NCBI RefSeq assembly: GCF_042879035.1 | Contig: NZ_JBIAOU010000022.1 | Span: forward strand, 11,760-75,759 | DNA: 64,000 nucleotides | Direction of reading: 5' to 3' | DNA from: Rhodococcus_G sp042879035 | GTDB taxonomy: Bacteria > Actinomycetota > Actinomycetes > Mycobacteriales > Mycobacteriaceae | Shown here: piece by piece, positions 8,794 through 17,777 of the stretch | How positions within the stretch are numbered: position 1 is the stretch's first letter | How the letters are laid out: every line of letters starts with the position of its first letter | Translations under genes and position numbers: made by a program | The notes under the pieces: generated by a model | Told to the model about the DNA's origin: nothing | Database searches by the model: none | What the model saw: the letters and a program-made list of their open reading frames with translations, nothing else

Positions 8794-8957
8794 GCTCGAC
8801 AACGACACGTGACTGTGTATGGCCGGTTCGGCCGCATGCTCAGATCCGCTTCCTGGACGCACGTCAGTCACCGTATCGGAATAAAATCGGGAAAACAAAG
8901 GCAACACGGCGGTAGTGGCTCGATAGAGGATGCGGATAAGGCCGGTATGGAGGCGTC

Positions 8958-9446
8958 ATGTTGGTGGTTGACGCCTGTATCATCCCTGTTATGGCGGAGG
9001 TTCTGACCAGTCCCGAGATCGCGCGTCTGGGCACTTTCATGTCCGCACGTCGCGTCGAGTTGGCCCTGACGTTCGAGCAGGTTGCCGAGCGTGGTGGACC
9101 CAGCCCCAAGAGCTTCACCCGCATCGTGCGCGGGTTGAAGCCGCGCCCGACTGGAACGACGTTGGCGAAGATTGACCAGGGGCTCGGCTGGGCCCAGGGC
9201 AGTGCAGCGGCCGTCCTCGCGGGCGGCACTCCTAGCGAGAAGCCCGCCTACAGCCAGGAAGACCTCGAGCGGCATGCGCGCCTCGTGGCCGAACTGCAAC
9301 GTACCGGTGTGACGAGCGTGGCTGCTCGGGGAATCAAGGTCGAGGCTGACGGGACGCAGTTCGGTCCGGACGCGGTCGAGGCTCTACTCGAACTTCTTTC
9401 TCGGATGCCTGACGGGTCGCGACGATCCGATCAGCCCTCTTCCTAG
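8958..9446 (+). CDS. Helix-turn-helix regulator paired with the peptidase cassette
   Basis: This 162-aa protein has an N-terminal XRE-like helix-turn-helix (MSARRVELALTFEQVAERGG, then SPKSFTRIVRGLKP), followed by an acidic, helical C-terminal part (YSQEDLERHARLVAELQRTG). GGAGG at 8949-8953 supports a start at ATG 8958 or the next in-frame TTG/GTG. Such proteins next to ImmA/IrrE metallopeptidases are commonly the repressor cleaved or controlled by the peptidase, which makes it a plausible regulator of the neighbouring leftward operon and of the P450. The 3' ends of this gene and the convergent membrane-protein gene overlap by 113 bp. Confidence 0.7.
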   Translation: MLVVDACIIPVMAEVLTSPEIARLGTFMSARRVELALTFEQVAERGGPSPKSFTRIVRGLKPRPTGTTLAKIDQGLGWAQGSAAAVLAGGTPSEKPAYSQEDLERHARLVAELQRTGVTSVAARGIKVEADGTQFGPDAVEALLELLSRMPDGSRRSDQPSS

Positions 9447-10641
9447 CCTTGAGCCAATGCTCGGCAATCAGTGACGGATCCACACCCGTCGACGGCATCC
9501 GATCGGTCACCTCACGCTCTTCGCCCGCAGCAATCGCACGCGCAGTCAACACCAGTTCCACGGCATACCGGCTCAGGTACTTGCCGCGCTTCGGCATGCG
9601 TACAGAGTCGGGCAACGGCTCGATCCGTGGGGTCAGTTCGAGGAGTGCGTCGGCGATTTCGACCTTCATCCGGTGGAGCTGTTCTTCAGCGTCGAACTCG
9701 GAGTCTTCCAGGGTGAGCACCACATCGTGGATGGCCTTCGTGCAGTCCTCGTACATCGGTCGTAGGAGCCGGATCTCATGGCCGATCCACCACCGTTTGC
9801 CCGCGTCCTTGAGGCTCGGCAGGAACGACAGCAACACCACCAGGACGAACGGCAGCATGAACCGGCCGTGCACGCGTGAGATGGTGGCCGAGATCAGAAT
9901 GTCGCTGGCGGTTCCGCGAGCCATCATGACGGCACCGAAGGCGATGCTCCCGACGCTGAGCGCGCCGATGAATCCACACGCCAGGATCATCCCCAGGCCG
10001 AGCCATTCCCGCAGGCCCTGCGCGCCGTTGTACTGGCGCGCGAACACCCACAGTGCGACCACGCACAGAGCGATCGGTACAAGCGCGTAGAGGACGAAGT
10101 AGGTAGCGAACCTCCAGTCGGGTTCTACGTACATCTCGTGGCCGGCAGAGGCGCTGGGGTAGCTGAGCGCCAGGAGCACGGCCACGATCACTGCGGGCAT
10201 CGCATAGAACGCGAATCCCCGTCGGCGCGTGCCGTCCTCTTCGGGCTGGTCGAGATGGAGCACGAGTGCGACCAGCACGAAGCACGTGTAGATGAAGATC
10301 GCATGCCACAGGTCGGTCAGTTGGGGAGCACCCCAGGGGAGCACATGGCTGACGAGCAGCGCGACGGTCGGATCACATAGAACGACGACAAACCCGGCGG
10401 CCGCGGCCGCGCGATTGGCGGTGCGGTCCAACGTAGTGTCGTTGACCAACAGCAGCCGCAATCCGATGATCGCGACCATCAGCAGATAGCCCGCGTTCCA
10501 CAGCAGGTACGACACCGGACGGTAGGGCGAGGGTGCGATGACGGCGACGAGCGTGAACGCCGCCAGCAGAGCGATGCTCGCCTGTGCTGCACGCCGACCG
10601 ATGTCACTGCCGGTCCGCCTGCGGCGTCGACTGATGCTCAA
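9334..10641 (-). CDS. Multi-pass membrane protein, likely DUF6545 / MAB_1171c type
   Basis: This 435-aa protein has about seven to eight hydrophobic spans in its first 280 residues, then a soluble C-terminal half beginning WWIGHEIRLLRPMYEDCTKA and an Arg/Pro-rich tail. This layout, with the RLLRPMYEDCT-type segment after the last span, resembles actinobacterial DUF6545 (MAB_1171c-like) proteins, which are frequently encoded next to an ImmA/IrrE peptidase. The transport role sometimes given to that family is not demonstrated. The TTG start at 10641 overlaps the stop of the peptidase gene, so the two are coupled. The function is unknown; a membrane sensor is as likely as a transporter. Confidence 0.65.
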   Translation of the reverse strand: MSISRRRRRTGSDIGRRAAQASIALLAAFTLVAVIAPSPYRPVSYLLWNAGYLLMVAIIGLRLLLVNDTTLDRTANRAAAAAGFVVVLCDPTVALLVSHVLPWGAPQLTDLWHAIFIYTCFVLVALVLHLDQPEEDGTRRRGFAFYAMPAVIVAVLLALSYPSASAGHEMYVEPDWRFATYFVLYALVPIALCVVALWVFARQYNGAQGLREWLGLGMILACGFIGALSVGSIAFGAVMMARGTASDILISATISRVHGRFMLPFVLVVLLSFLPSLKDAGKRWWIGHEIRLLRPMYEDCTKAIHDVVLTLEDSEFDAEEQLHRMKVEIADALLELTPRIEPLPDSVRMPKRGKYLSRYAVELVLTARAIAAGEEREVTDRMPSTGVDPSLIAEHWLKARKRADRIVATRQASEKEVRVEPRPRPDRTASRQPRP

Positions 10642-11213
10642 AACAGCCGGAATGCCGCGGGTCGATCCCGCGCTGCACTGTGGTCGGGCTTCATCACCAG
10701 CAGTGTTCCGAACACCTCCGCCTCAAGTTCGATTCGGGTGCTGAACCGGGGCCTGAAGTCGGTGTCATGTTCGGAGAACATCGAGTTCACGCGCCGGAGC
10801 GCCGCGGTGCACACGTCGCGCGGGATGTTCGTTCCCATCAGCCGATTTGCGAGCTCGTGAGCGTCGAAGTCGTCGTCCGGGCTGTCGAAAGGCGCATCCA
10901 GATGCCCGAGCAGTATGTGGCCGAGTTCGTGGCCGCAACTCTGCTTCTGCTGTGCAGGCGAACTTGTCGGCCGCAGGAAGATCGTGTCGACACCACAGTT
11001 GCGTACCGTCAGACCGCAGGCAGTCGCGCCGCCGCGTGCTGTAGTGACGGCTGGGTCCATCGTTTCGACGACGATCTTGCGTCCGGTGACCCGGCTCGTG
11101 GCGGCGACGGCCTCGTTGATCGTCCACTTGCGTGAGAGGCCGAGACTGGTCACCACCGGCAGCAACTGCCCGCGCAAACCAGTGTCTGTGTGCGCTGGCA
11201 CTCCAACGCTCAT
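10638..11213 (-). CDS. ImmA/IrrE-type metallopeptidase
   Basis: This 191-aa protein carries the zinc metallopeptidase motif HELGHILLGH (H95, E96, H99) inside CGHELGHILLGH. The downstream DAHELANRLMG segment can supply the third ligand. ImmA/IrrE peptidases act on XRE-type repressors, as ImmA does on ImmR of ICEBs1. The helix-turn-helix protein at 8958 is the obvious candidate substrate. The ATG at 11213 is preferred over a TTG one codon earlier; GGGGG lies upstream. It is the first gene of a leftward pair with the membrane protein at 9334. The 179 bp to the divergent P450 must hold both promoters. Confidence 0.8.
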   Translation of the reverse strand: MSVGVPAHTDTGLRGQLLPVVTSLGLSRKWTINEAVAATSRVTGRKIVVETMDPAVTTARGGATACGLTVRNCGVDTIFLRPTSSPAQQKQSCGHELGHILLGHLDAPFDSPDDDFDAHELANRLMGTNIPRDVCTAALRRVNSMFSEHDTDFRPRFSTRIELEAEVFGTLLVMKPDHSAARDRPAAFRLF

Positions 11214-11392
11214 CAAGCACCCCCGATGCGACGTTTGAACCGCAGCCCTCCGAACTCGCGGTTCCGGACCCGGTGAAGTCTAGCCCTGCGAACGCGCACA
11301 AGCTGCGCGCAGGCTCATACACTGCAACCGACCTGTGCGCTAAGTCCGGTGTTCGGATGACGAGCGCGCCACCTGGATCGAAGGAGCCGTCG
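11214..11392. promoter_or_regulatory. Divergent promoter region between the peptidase operon and the P450
   Basis: This 179-bp gap separates two divergently read units and must hold both promoters. I see no clear -10/-35 pair or strong operator palindrome in it. Confidence 0.5.
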
Positions 11393-12802
11393 ATGGGTGT
11401 TGTGCGCCCACCTCATCCGCCGAAGCGCGTGCCGTTGATCGGCGACATCATTGGTCTGGACGCGGTCAAGCCGATGCAGAACACGGCCCGGATCCTCGGC
11501 GAGATCGGACCGATCTATCAGCGTCGCATCCTCGGCATGCGGCTGACGTTCGTCGGCGGCGCCGACATCGCAGCCGAGGTCAACAACGACGCGACCTGGC
11601 AGAAGGCGGTGCCGCGGCCGCTCCAGTTGCTGCGCCCGATTGCTGAGGACGGTCTGTTCACCGCCTACAACGACGAACCGAACTGGCACAAAGCCCACGC
11701 GATCCTGGCGCCGGCATTCTCCCAGGCGTCGATGCGCTCGTACCACCAGACGATGGCCGACGTCGTCGACGAGATGTGTCGCGCGTGGGACGACGCGTCC
11801 GGGAACTTCGATGTCGCCGACGAGATGACCAAGTTCGCGCTCGAGACGATCGGCCGCTGCGGCTTCGGTTACCGATTCGACTCATTCACCCGAGCCGATG
11901 TCGACCCGTTCCTGCCGGCCCTGAAGGACTCACTCGGATACATTCAGGCGCAAGGGGTTCCGGTTCCGGGCCGCAAAATCATCGACGCCCTGACCGGTCG
12001 GACCGGCCAGCACCAGCGCAACGTCGAATACATGTTCCAGGTCGTCGACGACGTCATCGCGGATCGGCAGGCCCATCCGCACGACGAACCGCGTGATCTG
12101 CTCGACCTGATGCTCACCACGAAAGACCCGGAGACCGGCGAGCAGCTCGATGCGCGCAATGTCCGCAACCAGATCCTGACGTTCCTGGTCGCAGGCCACG
12201 AGACCACCGCCTCCGCGTTGTCGTTCGCGCTGTACCTGTTGGCTACCCATCCCGACGAAGCCGCGAAGGCTCGAGCCGAGGTCGACGCACTGTGGCCGGC
12301 CGACGACGTGGTGCGATTCGAGGACGTCGCGAAGCTGCGGACGGTGCGCCGGGCGATCGACGAGACGATGCGGCTGTGGCCGACCTCGCCCGGCTACTTC
12401 CGGGAAGCCAAGCGCAACACAGTCATCGACGGCCAATACCCGATCAAGCAGGGGCAATGGCTGATGGTCGTCCTGCAACAGGTACACCGCGACCCGGCGG
12501 TGTGGGGCGCAGACGCCGACCAGTTCCGACCTGACCGATTCCAGTCGGAGGAGGTTCGCGCGCGACCCGGCCATGGGTACAAGCCGTTCGGCACCGGCCT
12601 GCGAGCCTGCATCGGCCGCCAGTTCGCTTACCACGAGATGATTCTCGCGCTCGCCACGATCCTGCACCGCTACAACTTCACCGTCGACCCCGACTACACC
12701 CTCGAGGTCGCCGAGCAGATGACCCTCAAGCCGTCCGGCTTCCGACTCACGGTCACTCGGCGGGAGCGAAAAGACGCATCGGCTCCGTCCCCGGCTCAGT
12801 AG
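11393..12802 (+). CDS. Cytochrome P450 resembling the haem domain of CYP102 (BM3)
   Basis: This 469-aa P450 carries every signature of the family: the oxygen-binding helix I motif AGHETT, the ExxR motif in DETMRLWP, and the haem loop FGTGLRACIG with C406 as the iron ligand. Flanking stretches match the BM3 haem domain closely, including DGLFTAYNDEPNWHKAHAIL, GRCGFGYRFDSF and LKPSGFRLTV. This suggests a fatty-acid or similar long-chain hydroxylase. Unlike BM3 there is no fused reductase, so it needs separate redox partners and none is nearby. ATG 11393 is chosen because AAGGAG sits 6 nt upstream; longer in-frame starts lack a site. Its 3' end overlaps the convergent PorA-family gene by 50 bp. 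Confidence 0.9.
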   Translation: MGVVRPPHPPKRVPLIGDIIGLDAVKPMQNTARILGEIGPIYQRRILGMRLTFVGGADIAAEVNNDATWQKAVPRPLQLLRPIAEDGLFTAYNDEPNWHKAHAILAPAFSQASMRSYHQTMADVVDEMCRAWDDASGNFDVADEMTKFALETIGRCGFGYRFDSFTRADVDPFLPALKDSLGYIQAQGVPVPGRKIIDALTGRTGQHQRNVEYMFQVVDDVIADRQAHPHDEPRDLLDLMLTTKDPETGEQLDARNVRNQILTFLVAGHETTASALSFALYLLATHPDEAAKARAEVDALWPADDVVRFEDVAKLRTVRRAIDETMRLWPTSPGYFREAKRNTVIDGQYPIKQGQWLMVVLQQVHRDPAVWGADADQFRPDRFQSEEVRARPGHGYKPFGTGLRACIGRQFAYHEMILALATILHRYNFTVDPDYTLEVAEQMTLKPSGFRLTVTRRERKDASAPSPAQ

Positions 12803-13799
12803 CCAAGGGACGGCCGCAGCGCCGACCCCGCACACCGAGCACCACACCCGCGACCAGCAACGCAGTACCGACAACGCCCGCGCCGATCGGTCCGTAGACC
12901 GTGCCCCACTGGATCATCCGTCGATATGTGGTGGCCATCTCGACCTGGTCGGCGCGGGTCGCCTCGTCGAACCCGGTGGTCATCTCGAGGAATGGCATCA
13001 AGTACATGTCGTCCGGGGTCCGGCCCCACGCCTGCCGGACACTCTCGCGGCCATCGAGCACCAGGCCGGTCACCGGCTCGACCCACAGATCACGGACCGT
13101 GCTGTAGATCCGGTGCATCGTCACCAGGTTTGAAGTGTCCATGCCCCACGTCGTCCCGGGCAACGTGAGTTCGGTGCCGGGGGCACCGAGCGCGTCGATC
13201 GTGTCCGACGGTCCCACCGTCTGGCTGAAATGATAGGCCGGCACACCGTCGATCTCGGTCTCCTCGACGAAGTCGAGGGGAAAGCTCTCGCGCATGTTCA
13301 GGTCGAAGTAGGGGTAGCTGCGCGGCTCCACCCCGAAGGGGAACTTGTACTGAAGCCCCTCACGCGGAACCTCGACCGCCGGCTCGGTTGGGCTGGTCTG
13401 GATCGTCGCGACATCCCCGGTCGGCATTCCGGTGGACCGGTTCACCGAAACCCGGTCGACGCTCGCGCTGAGGAGACCCGCATCGCCGCGCTTGTCGGTC
13501 CGGCGGATCGTGAGCCCGGCCTCGATCGTCGCCATGTCGGCGCTGACCGGGTCCTGCACCGTCACATGGCGCTGCGCGATCACCGGCACACCTGTCTCGA
13601 TCTTCGGACGGCCCATCGCCAGCGCCACCGAATCCACCACCGTCGCTTCTGCCGTCGAGACCGTGGTCACGGCGAGATCGAGCGGCAGCTTCTTGATCCG
13701 CGGCGCCGCGTAGGTGGGTACCAGCACGGCAACGGTGAGCAGGAACGTACCCACCGCCATGAGCACGCTCGGCAGGGCGGATCGAAGACGGGACTGCAT
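12753..13799 (-). CDS. PorA-family (DUF3068) exported membrane protein
   Basis: This 348-aa protein has an N-terminal signal/anchor (LMAVGTFLLTVAVLVPTYA), a large outer domain and a C-terminal transmembrane helix (GPIGAGVVGTALLVAGVVLG) with a short basic tail. The domain pattern (KLPLDLAVTTVSTAEATVVD early, YPYFDLNM in the middle, TTYRRMIQWG near the end) is that of DUF3068, also called PorA family, which is confined to mycolic-acid bacteria and related actinobacteria. GAGG lies 7 nt before the ATG. It is the last gene of the leftward conjugation region, which suggests a role at the mycolate envelope during transfer or mating, though this is inference. Confidence 0.8.
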   Translation of the reverse strand: MQSRLRSALPSVLMAVGTFLLTVAVLVPTYAAPRIKKLPLDLAVTTVSTAEATVVDSVALAMGRPKIETGVPVIAQRHVTVQDPVSADMATIEAGLTIRRTDKRGDAGLLSASVDRVSVNRSTGMPTGDVATIQTSPTEPAVEVPREGLQYKFPFGVEPRSYPYFDLNMRESFPLDFVEETEIDGVPAYHFSQTVGPSDTIDALGAPGTELTLPGTTWGMDTSNLVTMHRIYSTVRDLWVEPVTGLVLDGRESVRQAWGRTPDDMYLMPFLEMTTGFDEATRADQVEMATTYRRMIQWGTVYGPIGAGVVGTALLVAGVVLGVRGRRCGRPLATEPGTEPMRLFAPAE

Positions 13800-13925
13800 G
13801 GAAGAACCTCGGAATCATCGCACTGCTGCGGATGCAGCACTGTCCTCGTCGCCGCGAAGGCGGCGACACATACCTCTCGTGAACAGCTGGAACAACACGC
13901 CCACCGCGGTGGGGTGTCGCGACGC

Positions 13926-14522
13926 TTACTGGGATCCACGCAGCTCCGTATACGCTTCCTGTGCCTTCGGCAGGGCGGCGGCATACTCGCCGGCCGCGGT
14001 CTCGCCCTTCTTGTAGAAGTGCTCCGCCTCGTTGTATCCCCGCGGATCCGCCTTCTGGACGGCCAACGCGTAAGCACACGGGTCGTCAACGCTGATCGTG
14101 ACAGTGCCGGCGTTGTCCATGAAGGTGTTGGTCGCAGCCCGGACGACATCCGCGGAGTCGGCCGCTAGGTTATACGCCAGCCGCCAGCCGAAGATGTCGC
14201 GGATGTCCGTCGCAGGCGGGGCCATCCGGCTCCCCGACCTCCATCCGGTCTCCGCCTCGGTCGCGAGAAGGGCTGCGATCGCCTGCTTCGGCGTGCCGCC
14301 GCGCTGCTCGACGGTTTCGACGATCGCGGTCGCATTGTCACGCTCGATCTTCACGCCGAGCTTGCTGATCGCGTCCGCGCCGAACGGCGACTCGGTCGCG
14401 GGTGCGGGTGCGGTCAGAATGCTGATCGGTGCAGCAGAGGGCTCTTCGTCGCTGCTGCACGCGGCCAGCCCTGCGGCGAGCGCAGCAGGGATCAGTGTTG
14501 CAGCAATGCTCTTGCGGGACAC
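13926..14522 (-). CDS. Lipoprotein of the conjugation operon
   Basis: This 198-aa protein starts with GTG at 14522, preceded by GGAGG. The signal peptide ends in a lipobox (GLAAC, Cys at about residue 22) followed by an acidic Ser/Pro linker, so it should be anchored to the outer face of the membrane. The C-terminal domain is helical (YNEAEHFYKKGETAAGEYAA) and of no family that I recognise. It lies between the VirB8-like gene and the PorA-family gene, on the same strand as the transfer genes, and probably belongs to the cell-envelope part of that machine. Confidence 0.7.
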   Translation of the reverse strand: MSRKSIAATLIPAALAAGLAACSSDEEPSAAPISILTAPAPATESPFGADAISKLGVKIERDNATAIVETVEQRGGTPKQAIAALLATEAETGWRSGSRMAPPATDIRDIFGWRLAYNLAADSADVVRAATNTFMDNAGTVTISVDDPCAYALAVQKADPRGYNEAEHFYKKGETAAGEYAAALPKAQEAYTELRGSQ

Positions 14523-14534
14523 AGGTCCTCCGGG

Positions 14535-15125
14535 TCAGTAGCGAATATCGTCGATGAGCCAGCGGCCACCGTCGCGGACGACGGTGACCCATACCGTGGT
14601 GTCGGGATTGACCGTATCGGTACCGGTAGTGCCGATCGAAGTCTGCTTGATCGTGGCCACACGATGGACGACGGTATCGGTGTCCCCGGGGCAGCCGGAG
14701 CACCCGATCGTGACGTCGGCGATGACCTTGGCCTGGTCCTGAGCCCACTGGGACCACTCGATGCTCGGTCCACGTTCGGTGCGCGCGTCGACGTTCATGC
14801 GGTCTGCGAGGCTGTCGGTCAACCAATTTCGGGCCCGGGTGTAGGCATTGTTTTGGGTGGCATCGGTGGCCGGGTACCAGGTGAACACCACGGTCAGGCC
14901 CTGTCGGGCGGCCTCCTCAGCGCCGCGGGTGGCGCCCGGTTGCTCGGTCGTCGCGGCCTGAGCTTCGGTCACGACCGTCGGCGCGGCTGGCGCCGTCGTG
15001 GTGCTGGTCGTCGTCGCCGTCGCGGTCGACTCCTGGTTACCGTCGGTTCGCGAAAGGTAGGAGAAGGTCAGAACTCCCACTACGGCGATGATCACCGCCA
15101 CGATGACGAGCTGTTGCGCCCTCAT
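14535..15125 (-). CDS. Bitopic membrane protein with VirB8/NTF2-like outer domain
   Basis: This 196-aa protein has one N-terminal membrane span (LVIVAVIIAVVGVLTFSYL), a long Thr/Ala-rich linker and a C-terminal domain ending in VWVTVVRDGGRWLIDDIRY. A strand ending in 'GRW-ID-I' is the usual last strand of NTF2/VirB8/TcpC-type folds, so the assignment rests on architecture and this ending only. ATG 15125 is chosen for the GGGAGGGGG site upstream. Gene order places it in the transfer operon between the hydrolase and the lipoprotein. VirB8-like proteins are scaffold components of type IV secretion channels. Confidence 0.65.
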   Translation of the reverse strand: MRAQQLVIVAVIIAVVGVLTFSYLSRTDGNQESTATATTTSTTTAPAAPTVVTEAQAATTEQPGATRGAEEAARQGLTVVFTWYPATDATQNNAYTRARNWLTDSLADRMNVDARTERGPSIEWSQWAQDQAKVIADVTIGCSGCPGDTDTVVHRVATIKQTSIGTTGTDTVNPDTTVWVTVVRDGGRWLIDDIRY

Positions 15126-15357
15126 CGAATCCCCCTCCCAGGAACACCATTTGAGCCATTGACCAGGATAGGCGACACGTCCCCCAGGCTCCGAATGGGT
15201 GGTTCGGCGCGAGTGACGCGGCGGCATCGGCTCCGGATCCGAACGAGTGGCGCCCGTATCGGTGGAGAGGCGGTGAGCGAAAGGATCTGGGCGTGAGGGC
15301 AACTTCTCGAACGTCGTACGATTGTGACGCTGGGACTTGCATGGATGACACGTTCTC

Positions 15358-16938
15358 TCACATCATCCGACGGGCCTTCATTCCGGCCTGAAGTGGGGCT
15401 TCCTTGACGACGTCACCGGTGTTGGGGGCGTGCACCATCTGCCCGCCGCCGGTGTAGATCCCCACGTGCCCAGGACCGTTCGGCCCCCAGCTTCCGAATA
15501 CAAGGTCGCCGGGTCGGGTCTGGTCGAGCGGGATCTCGACTCCGATCCGCCACTGCTCCTCGGACGTGCGGGGGAGGGTGACCTTGCCGGCGGTCGCCGC
15601 GTGCACCGCGTACGAGGTCAGGCCCGAGCAGTCGAATCCGCCTCCGGACGGGCCGGCGGTGCCGCCGCCGCCCCACACGTACGGGGTGCCGAGGTATTCG
15701 CGTGCTGCGGCGACGACTTGGCCGCTGTCGCCTGTGGCGTTCGGGACGAATCTGCCTTGCGAGTTGGGGTTGGCGAATGCTGCACGGGCCGTGGTGATCT
15801 TGGCGACGTAGTCGCGGGTTTCGGCGTAGGGAGGAATTCCGTCGTACTGCTGTACCGCACCGTTGCCGGCGTTGTACGCGGCCAGGGTCAACTCGACCGG
15901 ATCACCAGGGGCCGAGGACACCTCCTGGTAGAGCGCGCACATGAAGTGGGCCTGCGACATCACTGCGTCGCCGATCGAGTTCGGATCCACGATGCCGTCG
16001 CCGTCGTAGTCCTTGCCCCAAGTGGCCCAGGTGCTGGGCATGAACTGTGCCGGGCCCATCGCACCGGCAGGGGAGACCGGGGCGCCCTGGCCGTGGCGGA
16101 ATCCGTTCTCCTGTTGGAGTTGCGCCGCGAGCAGTGGTGAGTCGATCTCGGGACAGACGCTGCCGGCGCGGCGAAGCCACGGCTCGAATTCGGGTGGTAC
16201 GCGGCCGAAGGCGAGCTCGCCGCCGCCGGCCATCCCGAACCCGGAGCAGTCGGCGGTCGACCGGGTGGCCGCGACGAGCCGGACGGGATCTCCGCGCTCG
16301 GGGTCGGTGGCAGCGGCACTGTCGCCGGACTGGCCGATGATCTGGGGAAGCATGGTGACCGGGTCAATCGCGGTGCCGCCCTGGAGGCGGCCGCCCTCCC
16401 AATATTCGAAATGCAGGTGAGCGCCGTTGGACTGGCCGTCGTTGCCGATGTCGGCGATGCGATCGCCGGCCTTGACCATCTGCCCCTCATGTACGTGCAG
16501 GCCGGTGTCGAACATGTGCCCGTACACGGTGCTGACCGGCCGCCCGTCGACGATCGAGTCGACGACGATCCAGTGTCCGAACCCGCTGGCCGGACCGGAC
16601 TTCACGACGCGACCGTCGAGGGCGGCGAGTATCGGAGTGCCGATGGGCCCGGCGAGGTCGACCCCCTGGTGCTGTGTGCCCCACCGCTCACCGAAGCCGG
16701 AGGTATAGATGGTCGTTCCCGGCGCGACGGGCATACGGATCGGACCGGAGATGGTCAGCGCCAGGTCCTCGACGATCGACCCCGACCCGCCGCCGACATC
16801 GGATCCGGTGTCGGCGGGGACGATCCGGCACGGATCACGCGGGATGACCGGGGTGCCGAGCGAGCATGCGGAGATCCCGATGACGATGGCCGCCGCGCCG
16901 GTCAGCAGCAGCGCCCGACGGGCGCCGCCGATGCTCAT
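15358..16938 (-). CDS. Three-domain peptidoglycan hydrolase (M23 + lytic transglycosylase + NlpC/P60)
   Basis: This 526-aa exported protein has a signal ending near GISACS (possible lipobox). The first domain is M23-like with HQGVDLAGPIGTP and HLHFEYW metal-site motifs. It is followed by a soluble lytic transglycosylase domain (LQQENGFRHGQG, then GAMGPAQFMPSTW) and a C-terminal NlpC/P60 domain (GGGFDCSGLTSY, then PGDLVFG and GHVGIYTGGGQMVHA), giving the Cys and His of the cysteine peptidase. Such VirB1-like hydrolases open the cell wall locally for the secretion channel. ATG 16938 overlaps the stop of the upstream gene (ATGA) and follows GGGGGG. Three different wall-cleaving activities in one chain is more than the common two-domain form. 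Confidence 0.9.
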   Translation of the reverse strand: MSIGGARRALLLTGAAAIVIGISACSLGTPVIPRDPCRIVPADTGSDVGGGSGSIVEDLALTISGPIRMPVAPGTTIYTSGFGERWGTQHQGVDLAGPIGTPILAALDGRVVKSGPASGFGHWIVVDSIVDGRPVSTVYGHMFDTGLHVHEGQMVKAGDRIADIGNDGQSNGAHLHFEYWEGGRLQGGTAIDPVTMLPQIIGQSGDSAAATDPERGDPVRLVAATRSTADCSGFGMAGGGELAFGRVPPEFEPWLRRAGSVCPEIDSPLLAAQLQQENGFRHGQGAPVSPAGAMGPAQFMPSTWATWGKDYDGDGIVDPNSIGDAVMSQAHFMCALYQEVSSAPGDPVELTLAAYNAGNGAVQQYDGIPPYAETRDYVAKITTARAAFANPNSQGRFVPNATGDSGQVVAAAREYLGTPYVWGGGGTAGPSGGGFDCSGLTSYAVHAATAGKVTLPRTSEEQWRIGVEIPLDQTRPGDLVFGSWGPNGPGHVGIYTGGGQMVHAPNTGDVVKEAPLQAGMKARRMM

Positions 16939-17777
16939 CGGCCCCCCGGGATCGGGGTGTCGAGATCCGGGATCGGGATCGGCCCGGGCACCGGGACCGG
17001 ATCGCTGCCACGGTCCCGCGTCGGTGCCGACGAGGGTTTGTCCAGGTCGAGCGTCGGTCCGACCGGCGTCGACGTCGAGGGAGACGATGTGTGCGGCGCG
17101 GTGGACAGTTCGGGCGCCTCGCTGGTCGTCATCGGCGTGGAGGTCCGCGGAACTGCCGTCGACGCGGGCAGTGAGAGGGTGTCGACCGGGGTCAGATCGA
17201 GGGTGGGCAGGGGAGTGTCGACCACCCACCGCTTCCCGCTGGCCGCGTCCGCGACGGTGACTGAGACCTTCAGGTCCCCGGCCTGGGTCGGGACGCTCAC
17301 CCGCACCGTGGCGCCGTCGCTGCCCTCGGCCACGGTGCTGACGGTCGGACCGGTGATGACCACCGGCGTGCGCGGGCGGGCCGCGATGACGGTGTCGCCC
17401 GGCCTGTCGGCGGTGTGTCGGCCGAGGGCATTGGCCCACGTGCTGTCCGTAGCGGTGGTGTCGACGAACGCATGTGCGTACGCCATTGCAGTGGCCGGGG
17501 CGCTGGAGGCGGCCCATGCTGCGGTCTTCGTCACGACAAGCGATTCGCTCACCTCGTCGAGCTCGTAGCTGATCGATTCCGCCCCCGCGGCCGGCTCAGC
17601 CGCCGCCGCGGCAATCTCGTGCGTCGCAGCTCGGGGCGCCGGGTTCTCCCCGAACACCGCCCCGCCCGCGAACAACACCGCCGCGACACCGGCCACCGAG
17701 ATCGCCAGGTGGGTGCGTGAGAAGAGCACCCACCGGCGGATCGGCGCGAGAACGGGATTGGGCCCAGAGGACGCCAT
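16935..17777 (-). CDS. Bitopic membrane protein of the transfer operon (TcpC/VirB8-like)
   Basis: This 280-aa protein has one N-terminal span (LAISVAGVAAVLFAGGAVFG), an outer domain with ATAMAYAHAFVDTT and SVTVADAASGKRWVVDTPLP, and a long Pro/Ser/Thr tail ending in repeated PIPDLDTPIPGGR-type residues. The span plus NTF2-like outer domain fits the TcpC/VirB8 group of actinobacterial and firmicute transfer systems; this is based on layout rather than a diagnostic motif. The ATG at 17777 overlaps the upstream stop, and the stop overlaps the next gene, so it is translated in series with the VirB6-like protein and the hydrolase. Confidence 0.65.
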   Translation of the reverse strand: MASSGPNPVLAPIRRWVLFSRTHLAISVAGVAAVLFAGGAVFGENPAPRAATHEIAAAAAEPAAGAESISYELDEVSESLVVTKTAAWAASSAPATAMAYAHAFVDTTATDSTWANALGRHTADRPGDTVIAARPRTPVVITGPTVSTVAEGSDGATVRVSVPTQAGDLKVSVTVADAASGKRWVVDTPLPTLDLTPVDTLSLPASTAVPRTSTPMTTSEAPELSTAPHTSSPSTSTPVGPTLDLDKPSSAPTRDRGSDPVPVPGPIPIPDLDTPIPGGR

